A stretch of 64,000 nt of DNA from Aquila chrysaetos chrysaetos (lineage: Eukaryota; Chordata; Aves; Accipitriformes; Accipitridae): positions 10,599,851 to 10,663,850 of the forward strand of contig NC_044030.1 in assembly GCF_900496995.4 (NCBI RefSeq). The letters run 5' to 3'. Each line of letters opens with the position of its first letter. The stretch's first letter is position 1. Shown in pieces: positions 35,176 to 46,611 of the stretch. The translations under genes and the position numbers were made by a program. A model generated the notes under the pieces. That model saw nothing but the letters and a program-made list of their open reading frames with translations, was not told the DNA's origin and made no database searches.

Positions 35176-38100
35176 TATAACAATGGCCCATCAACTACCT
35201 TCTCTTCTCTTCAGTATGTGCTGATGATGCCCAGTGTCATCAGATTGCACCCATTCTCTGAGCCTAGCAGATCTCAGTGGTAAAGTACCTTAAAAAGAAA
35301 GGACAGCCCCCACCCGCAATGTCCTCATTACTGCACGTCCCCCCATCTTGCATTGTAGAAACACATGCATGTTCTTACAGTTGATAGGTTCTCTAATGTC
35401 TGTGGCAGGATAAGCTTTTAGTCATGCTTTCTAGATTAATTGTAAAGCAGAACACATACAGTGCTCTACAAATGTATACATTTATGTCACTGCAGTAGTG
35501 ATATATTCACTTAACACACATAAATCTGCTGTTTATCACACCCCTTTAAGCTTCTCTCCCCACTGTTCTCTCATCACAATCTGCCCTGGAGCACATCTGA
35601 ACAGCAGGGTAAACCACCTCAAACAGCTTATAGGGGTTTTTTTTATTTATTTCCTTTTTTCCCAAAATATTTTTTAATATCCCTTTCTGAGGATCAATCA
35701 TCTACACTTAAAAACAACTTAGATAAAAAGGTAGAAAGAGGAATTTCACTGGAAGAGAGCTGAGAGTGTTTCCATAGGGGACACAACTCTAGAAAAGCAA
35801 GAGTGCAAAAGCCTCCAAAGATGGCGTACTTTTTTCATATCTCAAGAAACTGTTTTGAAGTGGTTTTGACTCTCAGTAATGATGCTTTTGGACACCCCAT
35901 ACCTGACTTGAGATACTGGTTTCCAAAGAAGCTTAGCAATACTCTCACTTGCCCAAGAGTGGTCCCAGACCGTTCCTCAAGATGCAGTCAAATCATTCAA
36001 AGCCTAGGTGTCAAGGCAGGAGGCACTTTAGCTGCTCACAGCATTTATCCCCACTACCCTTCTGGTCTTTAATATCCTGTTGAAAAAATCTCCCTGAGCT
36101 AAACAGCACTTAGCTGTATCTCCTGGAGACATAATCCTACACTGCTGCTTCATGCACCACTGGGGAATGAAATCCCCAATGTGAGTTGTAGGGTATGTTT
36201 CTATTCAAAGCATTGGGACCTATCCCAGGGGAAGATGAGTCCCGTAGTGATGTGTGGTAGTTTCTTCAGACCTGCCTACAGAGCTCTGAATCACACCAAA
36301 AACAGACCAAGAGCCCCACTTCCAAGTGTTAGCACCTGGCATGAAGGCAAGTACACACAGTGCAGCTGAAATTCAAAATGTCTTAAGGCAAAAATGTACA
36401 TTTTTCCCTCCCAAGTTCAGGGCTTCCCTTGCTCCTCAGCCTATACCCATAAGATCTAAATGGGCCTCCTCTGAGACCTTTACAAGCTTAAACCTACACA
36501 GGTCTTCTCTCTGTGCATCGCATACACAGTGCTCAGGATTTGCCATGGAGCATCAGCAGCACATATGGTGTGGGGTATTCTTTGCTGTCACTAGTTGTCC
36601 CAGTCTAGAGCAGGGGAGGGAAGGAGCAGTGCATTTGCATTTGTTCACTGGATTATTACCTACGGTGGCCCTAGGTCTGTGGTTTTCATTTGGTCCTTAG
36701 CAGTCAACAAGCAGAAGCCCCAGTCCTGCCAGAGTGCCTAAGTGCTGAACTCACAGTTCCCCTGCAGGTACCACAAGGCACACGTATCACAGACCGTGGC
36801 TAAGACCAGGCCTCTACTGCTATGGCTTTGGGGACAATGTCTCTGATGTCAAAGCTCTCTGTATGGACCGTAGGCTGATTCCATACAGCTCTTGGGGCTG
36901 GATGGAGCACATTCAGGTCTCCTGCAAGTGTCTTGGTCAGTGAGCGATCATAGAATATCACATTGTTCCAGCGTTCAGAAAGACTCAGAAAAAAAGCCCA
37001 GCAGCTAAAGCCCCTATCAGGGCTGAAACAGGCTGGATGAAGACACTACCTTCCAGAGCACAGGTCAAATGTGAGACCTCTCAGAAATTGACTCCAGCTA
37101 TTTGAACAGTCCCCTAGGACTAGCACTACAAAGATGAAGTCTTACTTCTCACTGTGATTCAGCTTAAAGGCTCCAAGGTGGCAATTCTTCATGTGTTACA
37201 GAGAAGCATTACAAAGAGCAAAAGAAGGCAGTGTTGAACTATAAAAATAATTTTGCTGTAACAGGATTTTTATAGAAGTCTAAGGTAGGCAAGGGACATT
37301 TCAGGATTTTATTAGAGCAAGTTAATGTCAAAAGTACAAACCATATCAAGTACAAAAGCCAATGCTATTGGTATGGTAAAAGTGAATCTCCCCCAGAAGC
37401 GTGTGAAAAAAATATGTGCTTGTCCTGTCATTTGGGTTTCCTCACAACTGCTGTATCTCTACAGATAATAACTAAATAAATGACACCTAGTAGCCAGGGA
37501 ATTTTTCATATGGTGTGATAGAGTGAATGCATTCATGTCTCAGGCTGACCTCCATTTAGTATTGCAGCAGTCTGCAGTAACAACTATCTTTATAGAGGTC
37601 ACCATTAGATCTCAATAGGCTGGTGGCAAACAGCTGGAAAATAATCAAGTGGCTGATGAGAAAGGCTACAACACCTTGACATGGACTTCATGTTACTAGA
37701 TCACAAGGCAGTATCTGAGTGGGCAGCCAAGTGTGACTTGGCAGCCAGTTAGGTTTCATCCAAAAATAAGAATGCCGACACTGTTGGGGAGAGGGTGCAC
37801 TGTCACCATAACTTGCACAGGTGTGAAGGAATAGGTACAGCCAAAATCAGTCAAGATGTTCCAGGGTGCCATCAGGCCATAAAAACGACACTGCCTCAAT
37901 AAGGAAGATATCAGTCACAAGGCCATGATGGGAGGCGGATCAAACACTCATTACCCGGAGGGATGCCCACCAGGCAGCAATGTCCCTGTGTGGCAGAGGT
38001 GGGAAATTAAGGACTTGATTGCTTTGCTCAAAGGGGAGAAGAGTGCAAAGGAGCCCCAGCCCATGGTAGCCTCAGGGCAGGGGAATGTGCTGCTTCCTTG

Positions 38101-40399
38101 CAGGAGCAGGGTTGCTTGCTGGAGGAGCTCTGCAGCCTCAGCCCAGGGCCAGCCCTTGTTAGGGTGCTCAGGAGCCCTGTGAGCCCCTCAGTGCCAAGCA
38201 GTCATGAACAGCAGAGGGTGGCTCTCCCCTGGGGCCAGGACTGCTGGGAAATGCTAGGGAGCAAGTCGTCTGGCTCAGAGACATGGTGCACCCAACAAAC
38301 GTGCAGGATGGCTCCTTGCACAGCTTTCAGTGACACTGTCAGAAGGACTTGGGTCTGGACGGTAAATGCTTGAGCTGCGTCTTGGACCACTTCTTTCTAG
38401 TAAATCCTTGTTTCTGACAAGCTGCGATTGCTTCTGACAAACAAGAGCTTGCTGCTGAAGCTGATGCCAGCTTCAGCACACAGGTTTGTCATCTCCTGTT
38501 TGTCCCCTATTTTAAGCTTTGCTCAGCTGTGGTCAACAGCTGTTCATGTGCTACATGAATGCCTGTTTCTAAGTTTAGGTGTATCCTTCATGAAAAAACA
38601 AGGTGACCAAGTAGGAAAGGAAAAAGAAAGACTGGCATGTTCCTCCAAGCTCTGACCCCAGCTTGAGTCAGCTTGGGTGTTGCGTCAAAATGACGCCAGA
38701 CGCAACAGACTGTCCCTGTGGGGACACTGTCCTACCCACTCTGCTGTATTTGAATTAACAACAGAGTAATCAACATGGCATTGCTCAATTTCACAATGAA
38801 CCTGCTCACATAAATGGCAAACCTGCCCCTCAGACCTACTATCCCAGGTATCACAGCTTTGTTCTATAATATCTGCGTTTAAAGCAGAGATGTTCTCCTT
38901 TAACAACATAAAGCACAGGCAAGTACCCCCCAGAAAACACCACTGCTTTGAAAAGCAGTAATGAGCTGGCCTCTCAGTTTGTACACATTTAAAATAGCCA
39001 GCATATAATACCAGAGGAGCCATTCAAATGTCATGGTGTTCTCGCCAGTCTCTGTTAGCATCTTCCTCCACCCTCGCCCCCAGAAATCTCCTCCCCAGCC
39101 CACAGCTGCTCTCTCTGTTCATGTGTGCAGCTGCACCCCAGTGATGCAGATGGTAACCCTAAAAAGCAGAAGGCGCTGGAGCAGACTGACAGACCCTGCT
39201 GTTTTTAAGGAGGGTGCTCAGCAGGCTTCGAGCCAACTTAGTGACTATCTCACCCTTGGGAAAGAGGCTACTTTGCAGCAGCACAGCCAGACTGCAGGAA
39301 ATTGGGTGAAGTCCTGTCCTCGCTACACAGAGCAAGGAGGATCTCAGCAAGATGCTGGAGGTGTTGGGTGAGTTTTTGCTAGCAAAGTGAGAGACCTTCA
39401 TAGGGCAGGGTTAAGGTTTAATCTTCCAAGCAGAGCAGAAATCCGCCCCATGGACTCATACCCAGCTGGCTGGGCCTCACCCTGAGCTGCTCCCAACACA
39501 CACTGACAAACTGGGAGTAAGTTTTAAAAAGCAACAGCTTTATTCAAAATCCCCAGATTAAAAAGCTCCAGCCACACTGCGCAGGACTAATTCCAGGTAG
39601 ACTCTCCTTCCACACCGGCAGCAGCAGAAGGCAGAAAGAACCCCAAAGCACAGAAAATACTCCAGAATTGTCTGTGGGACTTCTTCAAGTAAGATCATGC
39701 ATAACAGCTTGTTCTCCAACTGCCAGCACACCTGTGACCTTGGCTGGCAGATCTGGGACAGAATCCTCCAAGCTCCTGAGAGATCAATGACTGATACCGT
39801 TTCATTTGGGTTTCATTTACCTAGGTAAGACAAGCTCTATTTTGAGAATAACCACTGTGACTCAACCTTACTTCTCTCACTCCAGCGTGACATGACTTGA
39901 TCACATCTCCTCTCACTGGTTTTCCCCAGACAGGCTCCATTTTCCCACAGACCTCATCAGTGAGCTCAGCAAAGCAACCTTACCCACCGTACGTATCTAC
40001 AGATGTACATCTGACGTATGTCAGATCAGGCCCCTTCAGGTAGGCCCTGAAGGGTCTTGGCAGGACCCTAAGGAATGGGTGGCTCACCCAGGGACTGGCC
40101 CTGCTGCAGCTGTCATGAGAATGACTAAAGGCCCTCAGACACCAGGCAGGGACCTTCTCTGCAGCTGTAGGACTTTCTCTATCCCCTGTTCACTTGGTGT
40201 CTCTGGGAAGGGCTGCTCTGACCACCCTCTATTCACTCCTAGAACCATGGGGAATGGGACCACTGGGAATGCTCTGTGATGCTCTGCTCTGCTTCCTGCA
40301 CTCACAACTCTTCCCTAATGCCATCTGTTTTCTCTCTGCACTTCTTGATTAATTGTCTGTTCTCCTGCCTCTTCTTCCACCGTTGCCCAGTTGCTTTTC

Positions 40400-40988
40400 T
40401 CACCTGTCATGGTTTAACCCCAGCCAGCAACTAAGCACCACGCAGCTGCTCACTCACTCCCCCCACACCCAGTGGCATGGGGAGAAAATCGGGAAAAGAA
40501 GAAAAACTTGTGGGTTGAGATAAGAACAGTTTAATAGAAGAGAAAAGAAGACACTAATATTGATAATGATAACACTAATAAAATGACAACAGCAATAATG
40601 AAAGGATTGGAATGTACAAATGATGCGCAGTGCGATTGCTCACCACCTGCCGATTGACACCCAGTTAGTCCCCAAGCGGCGATTCCCCACCCCCCCCTTC
40701 CCAGTTCCTATACTAGACGTGACGTCCCATGGTATGGAATACCCTGTTGGCCAGTTTGGGTCAGCTGCCCTGGCTGTGTCCCCTCCCAACTTCTTGTGCC
40801 CCTCCAGCTTTCTCGCTGGCTGGGCATGAGAAGCTGAAAAATCCTTGACATTAGTCTAAACACTACTTAGCAACAACTGAAAACATCAGTGTTATCAACA
40901 TTCTTTGCATACTGAACTCATAACATAGCACCGTACCAGCTACTAGGAAGACAGTTAACTCTATCCCAGCTGAAACCAGGACATCACC
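40400..40988 (+). mobile_element. Solo LTR with 5-bp target-site duplication
   Basis: The LTR (40405-40983, 579 bases) starts TGTCATGGTTTAACCCCAGC and ends GCTGAAACCAGGACA, with the canonical TG...CA termini. It is bounded on both sides by the direct repeat TCACC (40400-40404 and 40984-40988). I recognise it as an LTR abundant in neoavian genomes. A five-base duplication is typical of ERVL and many class III elements, though six is usual for ERVK. No internal retroviral sequence is present, so this is the product of LTR-LTR recombination. It looks young, being close to the sequence I remember. Confidence 0.95.
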
Positions 40989-41459
40989 CTAGCATTATCG
41001 CCAATAATGAGAGCTCTTGTTTCTATCGGGGAACAAATTACTCAGAGAGGTGTAGAGTTCAAGGCAAGGTTTTCCTTCAGAGCAGAAAAATATTCAATAA
41101 CTAGCACACCATACTTGATTGTGGCCCTGCAGACCTCCCACATCTGGACTTGGGGCTGCTGGTTGAGGCTGGGAGGTATTTCCTTGTTTCCTGGCCTGAG
41201 TGTCCTTCCAAGCAGAGTTTTTTCTAGGTAATATTTTCCTGTACCTTAGACTCCTTCGTGGAGATGTGAGTATAGGATTTGCAGCTCTCTGTCTCCCTTC
41301 ACTTCCCTAATTTTGACCTGGTGATCTGCAGTCCTGGTAAGTTCATGTTTTGTTTTTCCTTTGCATAAGGTTACTCAATCTAGGTCATGGGATGAGCCAG
41401 ACATGCCCTGTGGACGCTGCAGCATCTGTCTTCAATAGGAGCAAGTCCTTCTCACTGTT

Positions 41460-41583
41460 TAACTAAATAATAACTAAAACGCACGTGAATTATCAACACT
41501 GTTTCCAGCACAAATCCAAAACATAGCCCCATACCAGCTACCACGAAGAAAATTAACTCTATCCCAGTCAAAACCAGCACAGT
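41460..41583 (+). repeat. Older LTR 3' end related to the nearby solo LTR
   Basis: TATCAACACTGTTTCC, ACATAGCCCCATACCAGCTA and TTAACTCTATCCCAG then AAAACCAGCACA parallel the last ~100 bases of the solo LTR (TATCAACATTCTTTGC, ACATAGCACCGTACCAGCTA, TTAACTCTATCCCAG, AAACCAGGACA) in the same orientation, with clear divergence. The upstream part does not align by eye, so this is either a truncated copy or a different LTR subfamily sharing its U5-like end. Confidence 0.7.
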
Positions 41584-44555
41584 ACTGAAGAAGAAGTTTG
41601 GCTAATAGGCAAATATTCCTTGTGACAAAAATTGACAGTTAAACACCACATGTTCTTCTCCATAGCCGAGTACTTTCTGTAACAGTTCAGTTCATAATGT
41701 TTCCACAGTTTACAAATGCGATACTGCTTTTATTTCAGAACAAACACTGCTTGTAAGTGAGAAGAGAGACATCAAATTGTCAAACTCAGGGACATCAGAC
41801 AAAGGAATAAGACATACTGTGAAACAAAATCAAGACCAACTCTTCTTCACAAAAGCACTCCAACATTTTTTTTCTCTTTTCCACTCACTTCATATCACTA
41901 TTAAAAAAAACCCTCATAGTACTCTGATGCACTGTGAGCATTTCCTCCATGGTATCAGATGCCACTGCAGGAGAACAAGAACAGGACAACAAACAGGGTA
42001 ACTCAAAGTCAGTCTGAATTGTATGATACCTACCAACCCTGGGGATTTACTTAGTTTTCATATATAGAATATTCAGTCCTTTGCAAAACATGGAAAAGGA
42101 ACTATCGTCCTGCTTGGGATACTGGACATAAGCTAAATGCTTTCCTTGGATATTTATTGACTCTTACAAACAACATACGCATGTGTAGAGGAATGCTGTT
42201 TCATTACAGCCACTGCTCCTAGTTCCTTGACACTGTTGGAGGGAACAGGGAGAATCTTGCAATCATTGAGAGAAACTACAGCACTCCCTATCACCATGCC
42301 TTAAAGCAAACAGTTCTACTGCTCTGTATGTTCCCTCCGCTAATATATGGAACAAGCTGTTCGTTTTGCAGAGGTCTAAACCCAGGCAAGTGCCCACCTC
42401 TCCTGCAATGCCAGGTTTCCCCTGGGCACACGGGCAGAGAAGGGAGCTGAGGTCTTCTCAAGGAAACCCTCCATCCTGTGCTGCCACAGCGCCAGGACTC
42501 TGGAGCCCACCACAGAGCATTCCTGACCCACCAAATACAGCCACTTCAACTGAGCAGAGAAATTAAGGGCAAAAAACTTCTAGAGATTAGAGGAACAGCC
42601 ACTGGCTTTCATACCTCCTATTTGTGCCTGAGAAGACCTCACCATGCCTGCTTTTACTGCCAACAGCCACCAGAAGGTCCCAGCCTGGGAACTGCTCTGT
42701 GGCAGTGACTGCAGGAGGAGATCCAGCAGGTCAGCACCTCTGAAGAAAACAGGTTCCTCGATTAGTTACCGAACAGAGTCTGATTTTCTGAGTGCACTCA
42801 GGTTTCAAAATGGTTTGTGTTAGAACAGCTTCTGCTCCTTTCAAAGACAAACCCTATCCCAGCCCAGCTTCTGCTTTTCCTCAGTCTTAGCTCGTGATTT
42901 GCTCTGCAGGACTCAGAATGGTATTTTTTAACAGGGAATGCCCCTTATGATCGCCCATGAAACAAAAGAAAATTATGACAAATAGTATTTTTCCTCTATG
43001 CATACCTGAAACCCTGTTCAGGAAGAAGCTCCTATTTCCATCACATGAGCTTGTCTGGAAATCTTGAGCATCCTCTGCCTCCTCCAGCAAAAGCTGCCAA
43101 GGCTTCACAGCATCAGAACCTTAAAAAACCACCCTGACAGTGGGAAATAATGTCCACAGCCTGTGAGGGTTGTAGGTAGCAGCTTTTCCTAGCAGATATT
43201 TCCCCTGCTAAAGTTGATGCTACTCTGTGTTTCAATAGCCAGCTAATTACATTTTTAAAATTAAAATAATGCTGTTCAAAAGCATGTAAAAGGCAGGAGC
43301 AATATTCTATTTTACAACATAGAGATCCTACAAATCAAACTAATATTTAAAAAAAGATAATTCAAGCAATTTGGGGGAGGGCAAAGCAGTCTTTCAAAAA
43401 AAGTATAGCTAAATGTCATTATTTTATCTTTGCAATCATGTATCTATTGCACTGAAGCTGTGATTTCAAGGTGTTATACAGTACTAGAAAATCAATGGCT
43501 GTATAGTAGGCTCAGTAAACCTCATCAACCCTCTCACAGTCCTGAAACCCGGGGGAAAAAGAACTGCCATTTCTTTCCATTAGAATAGAAGCAGATTGCA
43601 CATCACCAAATTGCATGTCCCCAACTCTGTTTCAGGTCTTTCAGGTTTTCTTTTCTGTGACTTAAAGGCTTGCCACACCTTGAGCTGAAATGAAGGTTTC
43701 CTCTCAACAGAAAGTGGACCAAGCTGTAGGGGTAGAAGTTTAAGGCAATTATTTTTACAACTGACCACTGATTTTTGAAAATTACATCATTTGGATGCCA
43801 GACTTGAGACGCCTTAGAGTGCTTTCATTTTCAAAAGATGCTGAGCATTTTACTTCTGATAAAAGCCCCCTTTAGGATGTCTCAAAACCTGGACAGCCCG
43901 AAACTGCTGATTTTTTAGTTAAGTGCTCACCATTTATAAATGACTGAATGAAAGTGCTGTCCTTTGGGGATACTGTAATTAATTTCATCTGTTTGTTTCT
44001 TATTTGGTAAAGCCGATAGCAGTTTCTAGCAGTACGTACAGATCCAGTGTAAATGACCAGGTATTGAAAAATATCTATATTTCCAATACACCAGACAAGT
44101 GGAGAAGACTGTGAACCATCGAAAAATGTGGTTCAGAACAGAGTAATTTTTGCACAGTAGTTCTGAAAGAAAGCATAGGCACTTCTGCTTCAAGAGTTTT
44201 TGGTCCCCAAAACTCAGTCTCCTTTTGCCTAGCTATGCTTGCTAAGGAGGAAAGTCCATGATACACACGCACACTGCTGCCTCCAATGAGGAAAAAGCTC
44301 TCCACCACCTCTTTGCTCGGGAGACTGGGCGGTGGTGAAGGAGACCACTGCCCCCCTGGTTTTCAGAACAAGGCTGTATTCATCCCCCAAATGGGACCGC
44401 ACCATGTGCAGTCCTCCTCAGGAAGAATTTAATGTCCCGTCTTTCCACTTCTTGCTCTTGTTTGAAAGCAGCTCACCCTCTTCACATCACACTAAAGCTA
44501 CTGGGCGAAGCACTTTCTTGGGACACTGGCTGGTGAGAGCAGACAGAGGACAGAG

Positions 44556-45359
44556 TTACTGGCAGGAGCTAAGAGGGACAAACTTCCTGGAAGCCTGAGT
44601 GAAGGAGACAAAAGTAAAATTTTCACAGTGCTCCAGCTTCACTTTCTTCGCCAGCTTGGGGACGACACCTCTGAGGGAGCGGAGCCCCATCCTCTGCTCC
44701 TCGTACCAGACGCTCCCCATGCCACGGACCTCCTTCTGGGCTGTCAGGTAGAAGGGAGACTTGGCCTCCATCTGCGACAGGGGTCAGTGTATGTGCTCCT
44801 TGTAGAGGAGGCAGTATGGGCAGAGCTTGTGCCCTTTTGAGTGCTCATGGTAGATCTGGCCGTAATGTGCTCTGTTTACATTCACCCTGTTTTCTTGCTT
44901 CACACTATCCGTTCTGGCAAAAAATGGCCTGTTCTGGGCGTCTTTGAGCAATTCAATGTCGCCAAACATTAAGTCCACATGCTCCTGTAAGGTTCGTACG
45001 TTCAGGTACTGGCTGTTGTATTTCACCACCATGGACAGCAGGGCTACGGGGCTGTCATCTCCCAGGCATCCTGTCCTCCACATCTCTTCCTCATCAGAAA
45101 GGGAGAATTAGACAACGTTGCACGAGTGGGCACCAGACATCCCAGTCTTGCTCAGGACCTTAAGCTTCTCCTTGAGATTTCTGGTGGAAGAGCTGAAGTT
45201 GCTGCTGGTGACGGAGAAACCAGCACCTGCATTCTTGAGGATCCAGTCCGGGCCTCATCGGATAGCATGGAGGGACATGGCTAGAAAGCCAGACCCATCT
45301 GTTTTCTTCACGGTGATGTAAAAGTCCTCCACGAGTTCATTGAGCTTCACTGCTGGGAT
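44556..45359 (-). pseudogene. KIAA1958: KIAA1958 terminal exon with in-frame stops
   Basis: The acceptor is CTCTTGTTCCAG followed by ATCCCAGCAGTG, encoding IPAVKLNELVEDFYITVKK. After GFLAMSLHAIR comes TGA (45255-45257), where I recall Arg in human. After SGAHSCNVV comes TAA (45108-45110), where I recall Tyr. After LLYKEHIH comes TGA (44784-44786), where I recall Arg. The frame then runs on through MEAKSPFYLTAQKE and KKVKLEHCENFTFVSFTQ to its natural TAA at 44556-44558. No insertion or deletion breaks the frame across the 804 bases. As read, translation would end 34 codons into this exon, removing most of the recombinase-like domain. Confidence 0.85.
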
Positions 45360-46438
45360 CTGGAACAAGAGGAAGTGGAAAGATGTGTCAAGGTATGTAT
45401 CGGAAGGAAATGCAACACAGATGGGGAAGACACGTTTAAGGATTCTCCATGCTCTGTCTGAAGAAACCTGCCACAGCCTCCACGCTTCCCCAGAAGTTGT
45501 TTCTGGGCAGCCCCTTAGAGTCTTGGGAAGAGGCTACGTGTTTATCTAAGCAAAAGAGATGCAATGAAACCCCATGGTGTAAGGATGTTCAGGCAGACCA
45601 GATGCATTTCACTGGCTGGCACCACTTTTGCACCAGCTGTAGAAATCCATATCCAGGAGAAAGGAGCCAAATTCCTGGCTTTTTTGAAGTGAATGAAGGT
45701 TTCAGTCACACTGAGGTGCAAATGTGTGACCTACTACTTTGGTGTAGTACTCTATACTTTTGCAGTAATATGGTACATATGGAAACTTTTCAGTCAAAGA
45801 AGGAAGAGGAGGAGGAGAAAGAAAAGGAGGAGGAGGAGGAGGAGAAAAAGGAGAAGCAGCAGTAACTTCTTCTTTTGGCCATGAGATGTCAGTATTGCAG
45901 TCAGGCTGCCAGTCAGGCTGCTTTAGCCTGCCAATGGCTTAGATCAACCTAACAGAGAAACTTAGCTATAAAAATATGAGTGGGGCTTTTTTGTACTTTG
46001 GCCCTTAGCCACAGTCTTTATTTTTGGTGTGCACGCTTATTTTGCTGGGAGTTCATTTTTGGAGAAAAGTCCTCAAATGCTCTGAATTGCATTGGCTAGC
46101 TCTGGGAGCGGAAATCATGCAAACAGCGTGTCCTTAGGGTAACAGCAGGAAATCTTGTCACATGGCAGCATGAGGCCAAGGTTGTGTACAAGTGTCATGT
46201 ACATGAAAATCTTTAGTATCACCCTGGGTTTCCAAGCTACTGGCTCAACCATAAAGGCAACATGGTGTGAACTAGAAAAGGTTACAGCTTTATTAAAAGA
46301 AACTTGGAAGGTCCCCAAGACCACAAGGATGTGAAGAAGGCTGAAATCCCATCTCCTTTCAAACTTCATGATAACTTCATTGACGAGGAGGGCTGGCTCC
46401 CACCACTGAAAAAACAGTATTTTGCTAAGTTTTCTGAC
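45360..46438 (-). other. KIAA1958: KIAA1958 last intron
   Basis: 1079 bases between the donor GTCAGA (46438) and the acceptor TTGTTCCAG (45360). It contains an uninterrupted 61-base purine tract on the plus strand (45796-45856), which is polypyrimidine on the gene strand, and no other recognised feature. Confidence 0.75.
45796..45856. repeat. 61-base polypurine tract (GGA-rich)
   Basis: Every base from 45796 to 45856 on the plus strand is A or G, mostly GGA/GAA triplets. Long mirror-like purine tracts can form H-DNA and are mutation-prone. Confidence 0.9.
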
Positions 46439-46611
46439 CTTAGTGATGTCCATGTAATCTCTGAGTCCTTTGGTCATGCACCAGTATCTCCACACATTGA
46501 GAGCATAGAGGGTGGCCTTGGTGGTGTTGGGGCTCACGGCACTGATACACAGGTATCTGAGGTCATCATCAAAATTAAAGATGGGAAACTTGTTGAGCTT
46601 AGTTGAATACA
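46439..46611 (-). CDS. KIAA1958: KIAA1958 penultimate exon (intact)
   Basis: 173 bases with no stop in the matching frame. The acceptor is a T-rich tract ending TTTTCTAG (AG at 46612-46613), and the donor is ACTAAG followed by GTCAGA at 46438. It encodes YSTKLNKFPIFNFDDDLRYL, CISAVSPNTTKATLYALNVW, RYWCMTKGLRDYMDITK. This is the start of the recombinase-like region, which corresponds to the N-terminal core-binding-like part of tyrosine recombinases. Two bases at its 5' end complete a codon from the previous exon, which I could not find. On its own it looks functional. Confidence 0.75.

Larger units (their letters stand above)
26591..44555. other. Intergenic region between convergent INIP and KIAA1958
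   Basis: 18 kb between two tail-to-tail genes. Supported contents are two MIR-like relics (about 30825-30950 and 35084-35175), a solo LTR (40405-40983), an older LTR end (about 41460-41583), and probably the 3' UTR of KIAA1958 just below 44556. AATAAA signals on the minus strand occur near 42150 and 41729 but are not assigned. A stretch at about 34390-34760 looks non-repetitive and AT-rich, as conserved elements often do. All longer open frames here lack family matches and are treated as chance. Confidence 0.65.
44556..46611 (-). pseudogene. KIAA1958: KIAA1958 last two exons, terminal exon disrupted by three stops
   Basis: KIAA1958 is one of the vertebrate genes derived from a Crypton tyrosine-recombinase transposon (with ZMYM2/3/4, QRICH1 and KCTD1). 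Its C-terminal half is the recombinase-like DUF3504-type domain, and its function is unknown. Two exons are seen (46439-46611 and 44556-45359) separated by a 1079-bp intron with GT/AG ends, so this is not a processed copy. Position and orientation (tail-to-tail with INIP) match human. Matches include NKFPIFNFDDDLRYLCIS, LNVWRYWCMT, VVKYNSQYLNVRTLQEH, YHEHSKGHKLCPYCLLYK and MGSVWYEEQRMGLRSLRG. The terminal exon is in one frame for 268 codons but has stops at 45255-45257, 45108-45110 and 44784-44786. It could be a unitary pseudogene, a lost C-terminal domain with a shorter surviving isoform, or a duplicated locus. Confidence 0.85.

Noticed and set aside
36948-37000. ATCATAGAATATCACATTGTTCC, resembling the CR1 3' end
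   Set aside because: Only a few words match and the following sequence does not continue into CR1.
46304-46606. A 100-codon open frame on the plus strand
   Set aside because: It is the antisense shadow of the KIAA1958 penultimate exon and its intron, whose minus-strand frame matches a known protein.
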